Below are positions 10,959-23,378 of a stretch of 64,000 nucleotides of DNA, piece after piece. The DNA is from Alternaria dauci (lineage: Eukaryota; Ascomycota; Dothideomycetes; Pleosporales; Pleosporaceae). The notes under the pieces are model-generated. The model did not search any database and was not told the DNA's origin. It worked only from the letters and a program-made list of their open reading frames with translations. The position numbers were made by a program, and so were the translations under genes. Location of the stretch: positions 2,294,001 through 2,358,000 of the forward strand of contig NC_091273.1 in the NCBI RefSeq assembly GCF_042100115.1. The letters run 5' to 3'. The stretch's first letter is position 1. Each line of letters begins with the position of its first letter.

Positions 10959-11795
10959 GTTGGTTTCGCAGATTCTGGGATACTATGTATAGTCGTAGAA
11001 AGTTGAACGATGGCTAGAATGAAGACGTGTTTAAAAGTTAGCATTCACGTGAACTTGATGCATCGAGGTGGAGGTGTGGAGAGATAGACTGGGTCGAGTG
11101 AGCACCAGGCTCGATTAGGACTAGACGATTGAGTATCATAACGCAAGCTGTGTTTCTGTTCCGTCACCACGAATGTTCAATGCATGGGATTTCTTGAGGA
11201 ATTCAACTAGACCAAAATTCAAGTGGGAGAATTCAATATCCACATTCCCGCAGGAAGCAGGACCTGGTGCCACAATACAACCCCTCCTTATGACGGGCGA
11301 CAATGGCAATGCTCCCACAATTACCGCATGGTAACAAACCTCATACTCTCCCATCTTGTAGCGTCCATACTCTTGGTATGCCTGGTATCAGTGCTAGATC
11401 AGGTGCCATCATGACCAAAAACTGCGGGGTAACGTCTCCTACGGCTTCCCGCACTGCTTCCCCAGACAGCCCAGTCCTTGAAATAGTACCAGTCGATAGC
11501 AGGAACTCTGTACCAACCCGATGCACCTCGCAAAAGCCGGGTGCCGGGAATCTTCTGTGGTACCATCTCGTAACCCAAGTCTACATCAAACTAAAAGCAG
11601 TCAAATTAGCATTCTGTTACGAGAAACGCGTCGATGATTGCAGCCTGCTGTAGCGTCATGAACGATGGTTGAATAATATTTTGGGTATCTAGTATGTAAA
11701 TGGAAGATAGATGTCGACTGCCATGTCCGATAATGATGGTGCTGCAGGAAGGTCTTTGGCGCAACAGCCGTGTCATGGGCACGAAATCCACTTGC
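10959..11795. other. Intergenic region upstream of the GH2 gene
   Basis: About 840 bp between the GH2 start and the RPC37 stop. It should contain the GH2 promoter and the RPC37 3' UTR. Only short overlapping open frames are present, with no recognisable motif. Confidence 0.45.
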
Positions 11796-12919
11796 TCAAC
11801 TCACTAATGGCTCGGTGGCCTCTTCTTCCTCGTCGGAGTCGTCGGATATCTCGACGAGGTCTTCGGCGCCGCGCCTGGGCTTCTTCTTGCCGCCTTTGCC
11901 GCTCGAGCTGATGGCGTCGAGGAACTCGTTGTTGTCGATCTTGGATTGGAGCTTGGGTGCTGAAGCAACGTCTGCGAGAAACAGCCGGTCGTGGTAGGCG
12001 TCGAAAGCGCGCTCGTCCTGCAGATTGGTCAGCTTGTTAGCTGCGAGGGTGGCATGCAAAGGCAACGTACATTCTCGTCAAAGTAGTCGAGCCGCTGCCA
12101 CTGCTCCTGGTTTGTTGACTTCATAAAGGCCTGTGTCAGCTCTGCGGCCGTGTCGCCGCCCGTCTTCTTGACTTGGGCGAGGAAAGCCTTGGGCTCAGCG
12201 ACCTTTGCGCCTTCCTGCGACTCCTTCTCGCGGCGGCGCTGGACAGCCTCTAGCTGAGCGGAGGCGTCGATGTGGTGGAACTGTGTGCGGAGCTGGACGA
12301 GGCCGTTGCAGCGCGTGAGGTGGAGTTCGTCTGTACTGAGTCAGTCTTGTAACGCAGATGTCGTTGTGCGCTGCTTACTATCGCGGAAAGTGCCGAGCAT
12401 GTAGCTGGGGCCTTTGTTGTCGTTGTGGATGATCTGGCCGCCAAACGTCTGCGAGTTGAAGACGTGGCCCTTCTCGTTGGCGTCTTCGAAGTGGGTGACG
12501 TACTCGTCAAAGTTGTCGTCGTCTTCGGTCGCAATGGGGGCTGCTGGAGCGCCTTCGCCGGCGCCAGGGCGGTTGGCGCTGCGGGGCATAGTGCGCTCGA
12601 AGCCAGAGGCGATGCCAAAGGCCTTCTGGCCGAAGCCCTTGGTCTTGCGCATGGCCTCTCCCCAGCGCACGCCGGCGACGCGGTTGTAGTTGCGGTGGAT
12701 GTTGATGGGCACGTCGACCTCGATGAAGCCCGACTCTTTCTTGATGCGCAGCTCCGAGGGCTGGCTCTCGGTGGCCTTGGTCAAGGGCTGGTCAGGTGGG
12801 CGGTTCAGATACTGCAGCACGTAGAGCTGCTGCTCGGCCACCTCGGGCGTGATGTAGACGTCGTACTCGGCCACGACGGGGTCCTCGTCTTCCGTGTCCA
12901 TGGCCGCTGGATTGGCCAT
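11796..12919 (-). CDS. RPC37: RNA polymerase III subunit RPC37/RPC5 (Sin-like)
   Basis: Three exons, 12919-12379, 12330-12071 and 12017-11796, give 340 residues. The conserved opening DPVVAEYDVYITPEVAEQQL followed by LQYLNRPPDQPL is the family signature, and IKKESGFIEVDVPINIHRNY continues it. After the first intron the protein reads DNELHLTRCNGLVQLRTQF, again typical. The C-terminus is acidic (EISDDSDEEEEATEPLVS). Rpc37 pairs with Rpc53 on Pol III and acts in initiation, termination and re-initiation in the nucleus. Both introns are about 50 bp. The gene is head-to-head with DDB1, with 276 bp between starts. Confidence 0.93.
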
Positions 12920-13195
12920 TGTGGTATCAGGGCGCGGTGTCGTGTGTGGGCAGTCAAGGGCTGGGGCCGCAAGCCATTTTGTGGGCGCGTCGGGGCTGCA
13001 GGCAAAAAGATTCGCGGTCACCCAGAGTTACAAAAGTTAGGTTAAGCCGCCCCGCAACGCGCGAAGTCGCGTGGAGCAGCGGCCCGTGCAGCTCAATGAC
13101 GGAATGCATCCGACGACTCCAGCCCGTCGACAGCGACAATCCCCGTCTCTGTCGTCTGAGCTATCCAAGGCTGCACACACTGGTAGAACGTCGCC
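12920..13195. promoter_or_regulatory. Shared promoter of RPC37 and DDB1
   Basis: A 276-bp gap separates the divergent start codons, so the two housekeeping genes almost certainly share promoter sequence. No TATA box is evident. This is inference from arrangement only. Confidence 0.55.
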
Positions 13196-16100
13196 ATGGC
13201 CTACATAGCGCCCATCCACCGGCCGAGCAGCGTCCGGCATGCGCTCAAGCTCAGCTTCCTCGCCCCGGACGACGACTGTCTCGTGGTCGCGTAAGCAGCA
13301 CATGCACAGTGCAGATGCAATGCTAACATGCCCGCAGCAAGTCCAACAGGCTCGAGTTGTACACGCAGACGTCGGATGGACTGGCCCTCCAGCACTCCAA
13401 GGCCATCTACGGCAAGGTCACCATGCTCCAGAAGCTCCGCCCGGCGCTATCACCGACCGACCACCTCTTCGTCGGCACCGATCGCTACATGTACTTTACC
13501 CTCTCGTGGGACGCCGACAAGAAACAACTGCACACGGAAAAGTCGTTTGCAAGCGTGGCCGACAATGCTGCGAGAGAGTCGCAGACGGGCGAGAGATGTC
13601 ACATCGATCCAACCGGGCGCTTCATGACGGTCGAGGTGTACGAGGGCATCGTCACCGTCATACCGCTGGTCCAGAAGGGTAAGAAGAGGAAGCAAGAGCC
13701 GGACATTGCCCACCTGGGAGACCCGCAGCCCATCAGACTACCCGAGATGTTTGTCCGCTCGTCTGCCTTCCTGCGGCCGCGGTCATTCGACGACAAACCG
13801 AAGATGGCCCTGCTGTACGAAGACACACACTCGCAGGTGAAGCTGAAGCTGAGAGAATTGGTATTCGCCAACGACGAGGTGGAACTGCAAGAAGGGGAGA
13901 CGTGTAAGAGCGAATTGGAACTCGGTTCGAGCCACCTGATACCTGTCGAGGAACCCTCGCATGGTCTCATAGTCGTCGGAGAGACGTCTATCGGCTACTA
14001 TGACGACGAGAGCGGAGAGCTGCAAACTGAACCATTAGACGAGGCGACAATCTTCGTAGCCTGGGAGCGCATTGACGCCCAGAGATTCATTCTCGCTGAC
14101 GACTACGGTCGCTTGTACATGTTCATGCTGGTCTTGAACAGCCAAGGCAGCGTTCAGTCTTGGAAGCTCGACGTAATTGGAGAGACGTCTCGGGCGTCTA
14201 CATTGGTATATCTGGACGCCGGCTACGTCTTTGTGGGATCGCACCAGGGCGATTCGCAGGTCATCAAGATTGCAGACAAGTCCATGGAAGTCGTCCAGAC
14301 ATTCTCCAACATTGCGCCCATACTCGACTTTACCATCATGGACATGGGCAACAGGTCTGGTGAAGGACAAACAAACGAATACTCTTCTGGCCAGGCGCGA
14401 ATAGTGACCGGTAGTGGCGCGTACCAGGACGGGAGTCTCAGAAGCGTCCGAAGCGGAGTCGGACTAGAAGACTTGGGTGTGTTGGGCGAGATGGAGCACA
14501 TCTCCAATCTCTTTAGTCTGAAGTCGAGCGCGTCTGCCCAGTACGCAGATACACTGCTGGTGAGCTTCGTCAATGAATCGCGCATCTTCCGCTTCGACCC
14601 CCAGGGTGAGGTAGAAGAGGTGGATGAATTTGCCTCCCTGGCTTTGGACGAGACGACGCTAGCTGCGGCGAACATCTCACACGGCCGCGTTGTCCAGGTC
14701 ACCAACGGACGGGCGCGAATCTGCGACCTGGACGGCGGAATGATCACGTCTGAATGGGTGCCAATCGACGGACAGACCATCACCGCTGCATCGGTCAACG
14801 ACAGCCATGCCCTCATCTCCTTGGGGGGCGTCACGATTGTCTCACTGAGCCTGACGGACGGTCTGCAGGTGATCAAGGAGAAGAAGTTTGGCGCCGAGAG
14901 TCAAGTTGCCTGCGTTGCTCTTCCCTCGGTCCCGGGCTCGATATGTTTCATCGGCTTCTGGAGCAACTCACAACTGGCCATATGCTCTCTCGATACTCTG
15001 GAGGCGGTCAAGACTGTTCAGATATCGGAAGACTCTGTCCCTCGCTCACTACTGCTGACACAAATCTTCCCGGAACAACCACCATCTCTCTTCGCTGCAC
15101 TAGCTGACGGAAACGTCGTCACATATGCTTACGATCCGTCAACACACGAGCTCACTGGAAGGAAAAGCATCGTGCTAGGTACGCGCGAGGCTAGCTTCCG
15201 TGCCCTGCCGCGAGGCGATGGCCTCTTCAACGTCTTTGCAACATGCGAACACCCGTCACTGATCTACGCCTCGGAAGGCCGCCTGGTATACTCCGCTGTC
15301 ACTGCAGAGAAGGCGACCACAGTCTGTCCTTTCGATTCAGAGGCATACCCTGGCTCTGTAGCCATTGCAACCTCAGAAGATCTCCGTATTGCTATAGTAG
15401 ACACGGAACGGACGACGCACGTCCAGACACTAAAGGTTGACGAGACAGTAAGGAGAATAGCATACTCACCTAGTCTGAAGGCTTTCGGTCTGGGCACCAT
15501 CAAAAGGATACTGAAACACGGCGAGGAGATTATGCTAAGTCACTTCAAGCTCGTTGACGAGATTCAATTCAAGGAGCTCGACACCTATGCTCTCAACGAC
15601 GAAGAGCTGATCGAATGCGTCATGCGGTGCGAACTACCGGATGGCTCAGGCGGCGTTGCAGAGCGCTTCGTCATCGGCACGGCATACCTCGACGACCAGA
15701 ACGCGACTGCAGAACGCGGCCGCATAATTATCCTAGAAGTCACACCGGAACGCGTACTCAAGCCCGTCACTGAGATTGCTGTCAAGGGCGGCTGCAGATG
15801 TCTGGCCATTTGCGAAGGCAAGATTGTCGCAGCGCTCATCAAGACCATTGTGATATATGATGTCGAGTTCCGAACGCAGAGTTCACCCGATCTGGTCAAG
15901 CTGGCCTCGTTCAGATGCTCGACTGCACCGATCGATGTTACGGTCAATGGTCCCACGATCGCCATAGCAGATCTCATGAAGTCGCTCGTCGTCGTAGAAT
16001 ACACAAAGGGCGAGGCGGGTCTACCAGACAAGCTTGTCGAGGTTGCACGACATTACCAGACCACGTGGGCGACATCTGTGGCCGAGATAGACACGAACAC

Positions 16101-16641
16101 GTTCCTTGAGAGCGACGCGGAAGGAAACCTGATGGTCCTGTACCGCGACCCGAATGGCGTCACAGACGACGACAAGCGGCGGTTAAACGTCAGCTCTGAA
16201 ATGCTGCTTGGCGAGATGGTCAACAGAATACGCCGGATTGATGTCCTGACAACCTCGGACGCCGTAGTCGTCCCCAGAGCGTTCGTCGGCACTGTAAGTC
16301 TTCCTAGCGCTTATCAAACACACATACTAACCTACGTGCAGGTCGAAGGCTCGATCTACCTCTTTGGTCTCATCTCTCCTGCACACCAAAACCTCCTCAT
16401 GACACTGCAGTCCAACCTTGGCGCCTTGGTGGAATCACCGGGGCACATGGAGTTTGCTAAATTCCGCGCGTTCAAGAACACCGTCAGGGAAGAGGAGGAG
16501 CCCATGCGCTTTGTGGACGGGGAGCTCGTGGAGAGATTTCTGGATGTGAGTGAAGAGGTACAGAGAGAGGCGATTGCGGGTTTGGGGGTAGAGCTCGAGG
16601 AGGTCAAGGGGATGATTGAGGGGTTGAGACGATTACACTAG
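13196..16641 (+). CDS. DDB1: DNA damage-binding protein 1 (CUL4 adaptor)
   Basis: Three exons, 13196-13290, 13338-16293 and 16342-16641, give 1116 residues, close to the roughly 1140 of animal DDB1. It begins MAYIAPIHRPSSVRHALKLS and keeps the DDB1 pattern throughout, including VGTDRYMYFTLSWD, GEMVNRIRRIDVL and VEGSIYLFGLISPAHQNLL near the C-terminus. DDB1 is a three-propeller scaffold that links substrate receptors to CUL4-type ubiquitin ligases in DNA repair. In several fungi it also works with heterochromatin methylation complexes; the S. pombe relative is Rik1. The second intron is 48 bp, has no stop and is a multiple of three, so leaving it unspliced would only insert 16 residues. Confidence 0.97.
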
Positions 16642-17016
16642 AAGATAGACAGGTACATCAGCCAGACTTGAATCAGAGTCCAGGTTACTCGTTGATTAAT
16701 CAGGGAGAGGAGATTAAACGCACGATTCTATTAACACGCAAATACAGACTTGACTAACTCGTTGATTCCATCGTAAATATCAATCTCCGTCCCTCGACGC
16801 TGTTGTCGCTACCATTTGTACCAGTTACTCGTTACATGTCCCATCCCACCTGAACTCCTTGCTTGCTATATGAAAGTACATTCCGAATTCCAGTAAATTT
16901 CCATTGCCATCACCGTTCAGACGCCTAGACGCCTAGACGTCTTTACTATCCGTAAACTCACACGATCGTGCTCTGGCATTAGTGTCCACTGCACAAGGCT
17001 AGAATATCTACAGTCT
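16642..17016. other. Convergent 3' intergenic region after DDB1
   Basis: About 375 bp with no gene. It has a small direct repeat, ACGCCTAG in tandem near 16921, and one copy of the palindrome CACGATCGTG at 16961-16970, also seen at 25025 and 25989. Confidence 0.45.
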
Positions 17017-17789
17017 TTATCCGCCAATGATGCTGCAGACCTTGGTCACAGGCTCGACAGCAGCAGTCTTGACCCTAGTCTTGTTCTTGTGCTCGTTCTG
17101 CTGCTCTGCCTTTTGTTTCTTAGCATCAGTCTTGGACTTGGACTGGGTCTGAGTAGAAGTGTCTTCCGCCTGCTCCTCAGCGCGGGCATAGTCCCTTTTA
17201 AGCTTGTTCATCTTCTTGCGCTTGTTCTTCTTTGCAATCTTCTTGGGGACGTTATTGTTGTAGTTGTTGTTGTTGTTCATGTAGCCCTCGGTGCCGTAGT
17301 GGTGCCATGTGTTCTGCTGAGGTAAAGAAACAAAGTCAGTTGCTCGTCTCACGCATACTCTATTCATCATGAACGTACCTGGCCGGGAATGCAACCATTT
17401 CGCACACCCTGCAGCTCCGTAAACTGGTCTGCAAAAGGTTCGTACTGGTCGGCCCTGTAGTCGACGTAGCCGTTGTAGCCGTTTTGCTGGGGATACCAAG
17501 GAACAGCACCTTGGAATTGTGCCGGGCAAGGGGGAGGAGAAGTAAGCTCGTACTCGTAGGCTTGTGTGTAGCCGTTGAAGAGGGGGTACGGCTGGTATCC
17601 GTACGGCTTTTGTGGGCCGTAGTACTGCTGTGTCTGGGGCGGAAACTGGGCCTGGAAGTCTACAGCTGAGAGCGGCGACGAGGGGGAAGAGAAGCGCTCG
17701 CTGTAGGGGGGACTGGGATGCGCATTTTGGCCGGGAGAAAAAGCGAGGGCAGTGGCATCCAACAGGCTAGGCGTTCGGGAGGTCGGCAT
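17017..17789 (-). CDS. Hypothetical low-complexity protein with Asn run and Lys-rich tail
   Basis: Two exons, 17789-17379 and 17316-17017, give 236 residues. The start MPTSRTPSLLDATALAF was chosen because no ATG lies upstream in frame. The first half is rich in Tyr, Pro, Gln and Gly (QQYYGPQKPYGYQPYP). After the 62-bp intron come NNNNNYNNN and then VPKKIAKKNKRKKMNKLKRD, which looks like a nuclear or nucleolar localisation signal, followed by a charged Lys/Gln/Glu tail. No known domain is visible. The composition suggests a disordered, possibly nucleic-acid-associated protein. Confidence 0.65.
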
Positions 17790-18218
17790 TTTGCGCTGGA
17801 TGATGGAACAGAGGATGGAAGTGGTTGTGGGCGGTGGAAACGCTGGAGGAAAAAGAGCGCGTTCGGATTCTGGGGAGACTAGTGGGTAGCAAGCGAACCA
17901 GGTCAATAAAGACTTTGCCCAGAGGTCACACACTCTCCATTACTCCCACAGTGAAAGTGAAAGTGAAAGCGTGTGGTTCTGGATGCGATGGAAATGCACT
18001 GTCCGGATCAAGCGGTGATGGAGCGGGAGCGCGCTGGACATGCCGGAGAAGACGGGGACACTTTTATACGGTAACCAGACCGCTTGGATGGATCCGTTGA
18101 GGGAATGCCAGCGTGCGATGACGAGAGTAGGAGTAATACCATGGTAATCAGGCGGCGGTCAGGCTCAGTACAGAGGGTCTGGATTGTGTATGCTCACGAC
18201 AACGCGTCTGCGTCTGGT
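17790..18218. other. Intergenic region with GTGAAA hexamer repeat
   Basis: This is the 5' flank of the low-complexity protein gene and the 3' flank of the TMEM42-like gene. GTGAAA is repeated three times in tandem at about 17951-17968. No coding exon is recognised. Confidence 0.45.
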
Positions 18219-18910
18219 CTACTTCAGTACGCCATCCTCATCGCTACTATCCCCACCTGTGTTCTTCACGCTGTTAAGTTCGACCCTGTCCTCGCCTTCG
18301 TCATCGTCCCTAAAGCCCTCGGTATTCGCATCGCCATCGCGGTCGAGAAGTGGGGCCTCCCCAGTTGTGGCTACCACGCTCTTCTTCTCCGTCTCTTCCC
18401 TCATTCCAATAATCACGCTCCCAGCTACGAGCATGGCCGCGCCCAGCCACCACAGCCCCGGTAGGCTTTCGCTAAAGATGATGAAACTGAGGACGGCGGT
18501 GACGATGAAGTTGGCAGACGTATTTATGATGCTGACGCGGACGGTCGAGGAAGCAAGCGTAAGGGCACGTGTGAACAGCCCCCACATGACGGCGTTGAAG
18601 AGGAGGTTCATGCCGAAAAAGAGCTGCCACCGTATTAGTCGTCTGCGGTACGGAAGAGTGGGAAGGACGTACACCGCGGATCGCATATTCGACAACCTTG
18701 TTAGACGCACTCAATCCGAATGCGAGGGCTATGGAGCTTGACCACGAGCCTGTGAGCTCTGTTGTTGTGCTACCTCGTCGTCAGCATGCACCGTGGGCTG
18801 GGTCAACGCGACGTCTCTTACAGCTTTGCGAAGACACCATTGAAAGCTGCACATGCGCCACTGGAGATGGCAAGCACCAGCCACGCTGATTTAGTTTGCG
18901 GGAGAGACAT
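18219..18910 (-). CDS. TMEM42-like small drug/metabolite-transporter fold protein
   Basis: Three exons, 18910-18822, 18769-18673 and 18623-18219, give 196 residues. The spliced protein starts MSLPQTKSAWLVLAISSGAC and reads YAIRGLFFGMNLLFNAVMWG across the second junction. It continues with ALTLASSTVRVSIINTSANF, a second membrane segment (TAVLSFIIFSESLPG) and a third (LWWLGAAMLVAGSVIIGM). This four-helix layout matches the TMEM42 branch of the EamA/DMT superfamily. A cytosolic acidic tail of about 60 residues follows. Transport activity for this small family is not established. Confidence 0.85.
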
Positions 18911-19301
18911 GGCCGCGGTATTGGACGCTGCGGGGAAAGAGGTCGATGTTGATTGACAGATGTAGGCTGATGATCTGCAAGGTACCGGATGCGCTTCCGC
19001 GCTTAGTCAATGTATGGGGTAGTCGATGCAGGTTCATTTCGACAAATGCTTGGCTTTTATTGTGCATACTGGGGAGTTTATCAGGCACTCGTCATTCTTC
19101 ACGTTTGCATTTCAGCCGATATTCAGTCGAACTTGGACTGGTCACTTATTCGCAGCGAGCAAGTGAGATGCACGTCATAACAATTTCAATTTATCGGCAT
19201 AAGCCGGCGCAGATGGCGCATCCAATCCCAAACTCCGTGTATGCCATAGGTATCGTGAAAGCCTTGGTTGATCCCTAACGCCAAAAGATGATATCGCACA
19301 G

Positions 19302-19754
19302 CTAGGTCTCGCCGGGGCGCTTTGCATTGCAACTAACAATCTTGACGCGGTCGGCGTGGATCTGGTGTGTGTTGTCGAGCTTGAAGTTGATGTCCTTGAT
19401 GATAAAGGTCCATACGTCGTCGCAGAAGCGGTAGGTATCAAGATGTCCCTGCAGCGGCGCAAGTCAGTGGCATGCTTCGCCTGGGCGCATGTGCGCAACT
19501 GACCTTGAATGTCAGGCGCGACTTGACCTTCTCCGAGAGCACGTCGGCGACGGCCTTGTCAAAGTTCAAGAGGATCTTCATGGCGAGCTGGGGCTCTATG
19601 CGGCGCTCGGTAATGAGGTTGTCGAGCGTGTCTGTGAGGGAGCCGCCCAGACTGTAGTATGTTAGCCAGTGCGCGCGGGAGAGGGGGTGCACACGTGGGC
19701 GCCGTACCTGCTTCGGCGGTAGAGCTCGTAGTACTTTGTGTTGTCGGTGGCCAT
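19302..19754 (-). CDS. TOA2: Transcription initiation factor IIA small subunit
   Basis: Three exons, 19754-19708, 19651-19504 and 19448-19302, give 113 residues, the usual length. The start [20 protein letters not shown] is diagnostic. The N-terminal helix bundle ([20 protein letters not shown]) and the C-terminal beta-barrel part ([20 protein letters not shown]) are both complete. With the large subunit Toa1, TFIIA stabilises TBP on promoter DNA. Both introns are about 55 bp. The gene is head-to-head with VMA16, 215 bp between start codons. Confidence 0.96.
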
Positions 19755-19969
19755 GGCGGGCGTGTTTATGGTGGTTTGGCCTGGGGGACGCCTGGCCGGG
19801 AAGAGTGACGGGCGCGGAGGCGGTTACTAAGCTGGCCGGCACTAGCGCGACGCGGCTTGTTCCGCCAGCCCAGGTGCATCATCGCCAGCTTCGCAGCGAG
19901 TCCATCACGACGAAGCTCCAGCCGCCACTTTTCCCATCCATCTCCGCATCGCCCACCAGCACTCCCAAC
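19755..19969. promoter_or_regulatory. Shared promoter of TOA2 and VMA16
   Basis: Only 215 bp separates the two divergent start codons, so promoter elements must be shared or overlapping. No individual site is asserted. Confidence 0.55.
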
Positions 19970-20768
19970 ATGTCTCTTACCTACGGAACGGGCGGTGCGA
20001 CTGCCGCCCTCGGTGTCGTCGGCTTGTGTAGGTACCGCGCGCAGGGGCGCAGGCAATAGCTAACGACGGCCAGACATGCTCTTCAACAACGAAGGAGAGG
20101 CCTTCAACGTACGCACGCGTCTGCACCCCGACGGCACGCACATGGCTGATTGCACCCCAGGTCGGAGCTTTCCTCGAAAGCATTTCGCCATACACATTTG
20201 CTAGTGTCGGAATTGCACTCTGCATTGGCCTCTCGGTCGTAGGCTCGGCATGGTACGTCTCGCGCCTGGAATTCTGCACGCACGCCATCTGACTGTCGCA
20301 AAGGGGCATCTGGACAACTGGCGTGTCCATCGTGGGTGGAGGTGTCAAGGCGCCGCGGATACGAACCAAGAACTTGATCTCCATCATCTTCTGCGAAGTC
20401 GTCGCCATTTACGGTGTCATCATGGCCATCATCTTCTCCGCCAAGATGAACCAGCTCGCCGACCCGGAGCTTCTCTACTCCGGCTCCAACTACTTCACGG
20501 GATACGCGCTGTTCTGGGCTGGAATCACCGTGGGCATGTGCAACCTCATCTGCGGCGTGTGTGTAGGCATCAACGGAAGTAGCGCTGCGCTGGCCGATGC
20601 TGCCGACCCTGCAATGTACGCGCCTGGCATCTCTAGACTTCTCATTCGCTGCTGACTCGTCCTAGGTTCGTCAAGATTCTGACCATTGAGATTTTTGCTG
20701 CCATTCTCGGACTATTTGGTCTCATCATCGGGCTGCTCATGCAGAGCAATGCCAAGGACTTCCAGTGA
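19970..20768 (+). CDS. VMA16: V-type ATPase proteolipid subunit c''
   Basis: Five exons, 19970-20027, 20074-20108, 20161-20252, 20304-20615 and 20666-20768, give 199 residues. The protein has the V-ATPase proteolipid pattern: [20 protein letters not shown], then [20 protein letters not shown], then [20 protein letters not shown]. The glutamate in FCEVVAIYG is the expected proton carrier. The extra N-terminal helix separates c'' from subunits c and c'. It sits in the membrane ring of the vacuolar proton pump. Yeast Vma16 is 213 residues. Four introns in an 800-bp gene is dense but each junction keeps the frame. Confidence 0.95.
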
Positions 20769-21116
20769 GCGCACAAGACTCACGAACTCGCCTCCGGGCA
20801 CAATTACGCGGACTGCATCGAAGCTTGGCCGTACTCAGAACGACGCCGAGAAGGCGTTCAAGTTCAGCTTGTGGAGCTGGTCGAGAGGTTACTGCACGTT
20901 ATTTGTAGAGGTTGTACCATGTACATAGGGAGGCGCTTGTATAATGCATGTAATATGAGCGGGTGTCGGCGTCAAATATCATTTATCGATTTCAGATCAA
21001 CATGCTTCGTGATTCCATGCGGAGTGGAGCATCAGTGTAATCCTTGGTCCGTGCACGGTATCTCAGAGTGGCATGTCCGCTCTACTCCGCTGGACTCCAC
21101 CCTGACATCTATCAAA
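20769..21116. other. VMA16 3' / cnxE 5' intergenic region
   Basis: About 350 bp between tandem genes. It should hold the VMA16 terminator and the cnxE promoter. The frame upstream of the cnxE ATG is open for 82 codons but has no homology to the family. Confidence 0.45.
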
Positions 21117-23378
21117 ATGGCCGCCACAAACTCAAAGCTCAAGGCAGCAATCTTGGTAGTGTCCGAGACGGCTTCCCAGGACCCGTCGACCGACAAGTGC
21201 ATACCAGTCCTTAAGAACGTCTTTGGCGATCTCGGGAACGACCAATGGCATGTCATCGAAACTGAGATCGTGCCCGACAATGCTCTCGCAATTCAGAAGA
21301 CCATTAGAAATTGGACAGACGGCCCCGATCCAGTCAACCTGATCGTCACTAGTGGAGGCACTGGTTTTGCAACCAAAGACGTCACCCCGGAGGTACGCGC
21401 TTCAATCACATTAGTGCCGAGTAGGCAGCTGATAGCAACAAGGCAGTCACTCCATTGATTGACAGACATGCCCCCGGTCTTATGTAGGTAGTTTCTCTCG
21501 ATAGTACGTTGGATGCTAACAGACACAGACATGGCATGCTTACGACTTCGTATGCCGTCACGCCTTGTAAGTCTACGAATACTGAACCAAAATGCCGACT
21601 AACGTTTATAAGTCGCACTCATGGCGAGGCCTGTTGCGGGTGTCCGAAAGAAGACTCTGATCTTGACTCTTCCTGGATCTCCAAAAGGTGCCAAAGAGAA
21701 TCTGGAGGCGGTTCTCAAACTACTACCACATGCGTGCATTCAAGCAGCTGGTGCAGAGTCAAGACCCCTGCATGCGGGCGGCGTAGAGAAGCTTGAAAAG
21801 GACGCTGGGGTCTCTTCAACGGGTACCACTACAGGTAGGCGGCATGTCATATGTCCTAGCAACACTTAGATAACAACAACAGGATCTGGGTGTGGGCATC
21901 ATCATGGTCACTCTCATGGCCATGGCGGGCACGCAGGACCCAAAGCTCATACAAACCCAGAAGAGCGTCCGCAGTCCAACGACCCTTCCGCAGGACCGAC
22001 ACGCAGATACCGGTCCTCTCCTTATCCCATGCTCGCTGTTGACGATGCGCTGAGGCTTGTGGCCGAGCAGACTCCAGCTCCTGTAGTACAGCGCGTGCCG
22101 GTAGACATGCGACTGAGTGGTGCTGTTCTTGCCGAAGATGTCACAGCCACCGAGTCTGTTCCGGCATTCCGCGCCAGCATTGTCGACGGTTACGCCGTGA
22201 AGATTCCCTCTGCAGGCAAGTTCGAAAAAGGCGTATACCCCGTCACGATCGTATCGCACGCCCAAGCTGGCGAGGTCAGGGAGCTGAAGGAAGGGGAGAT
22301 TGCTAGAATCACAACTGGCGCTCCTCTTCCCCCTGGTGCCGATGCAGTGGTCATGGTTGAAGACACAGTGTTGAAGAGCCTTACAGACGACGGAAAGGAA
22401 GAGAAGGAGGTTGAGATACTGACTGACAAGATCAAGCCGAACGAAAACGTACGCGAGGTCGGAAGCGACGTCAAAGAGGGCGAGACCATCTTGAAGAAAG
22501 GCGAAGGCGTCACAGTTGTCGGCGGCGAATTCGGCCTCCTTGCGTCTGTGGGCACGAAAGAGGTTTCTGTGTACAAGAAGCCAGTCGTCGGAGTTCTGAG
22601 CACAGGAGACGAGATCATCCCGCACAACAGAGAAGGCCCGCTGCGGCTCGGAGAAGTGCGCGATACCAATCGCCCCACACTCATCACCGCCGCAAGGAGT
22701 CACAGATTCGAGGTCATTGATCTAGGGATTGTCTCCGACAAGTAAGTGCCATCGCGCGGCCTCGCTGTCTGTATCAGCCCACTGACCATTTGCAGACCTG
22801 GTAGCCTCGAGGAAACTCTCCGCGATGCCATGCGCAAGTGCGATGTGATCATAACTTCTGGCGGCGTTTCCATGGGCGAGCTCGACCTCCTCAAGCCAAC
22901 AATCGAGCGCTCTCTCGGTGGCACAATCCACTTTGGCCGCGTAAACATGAAGCCCGGGAAACCCACGACCTTTGCCACTGTACCAGTCAAGGACAACGCC
23001 GGAAATCCTGTGACCAAGTCTGTCTTCTCGCTCCCTGGAAACCCCGCTTCGGCTGTGGTGTGTTTTCATCTCTTCGTTCTGCCCGCCCTGCACCAGCAAG
23101 CTGGTATCAGGCCACTCGGCCTCCCGAGAATCAAGGTCATATTGGATGAGGATGTGAAGATGGACAAGGGTCGGCCAGAGTATCACCGTGCACTCGTTGT
23201 GACCAAGGAAGACGGGCTGCTATATGCTAGCTCGACAGGGGGGCAGAGGAGTAGTCGGATTGGCAGTTTCAGGGGGGCAAATGCGCTACTTGCCATGCCG
23301 CAGGGCGAGGGCAGTCTGAAGAAAGGCGAAAAAGTCGAGGCGCTGCTCATGGGAAAGCTGGGCGAGGTCGAGCGTTGA
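21117..23378 (+). CDS. cnxE: Molybdopterin adenylyl-/molybdotransferase (gephyrin-like CnxE)
   Basis: Six exons, 21117-21392, 21443-21483, 21529-21566, 21613-21834, 21883-22741 and 22796-23378, give 672 residues. The N-terminal MogA-like domain has TSGGTGFATKDVTPE, HGMLTTSYAVTPFALMARPV and LPGSPKGAKENL. A linker near residue 195 is His/Gly rich (GCGHHHGHSHGHGGH). The C-terminal MoeA-like domain has RASIVDGYAVK, VLSTGDEI, ITSGGVSMGELD, KPGKPTTFA and SLPGNPASAVVCF. It inserts molybdenum into molybdopterin for nitrate reductase, sulfite oxidase and xanthine dehydrogenase. Exons two and three are only 41 and 38 bp. The His-rich linker could bind metal, which is inference. Confidence 0.96.
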
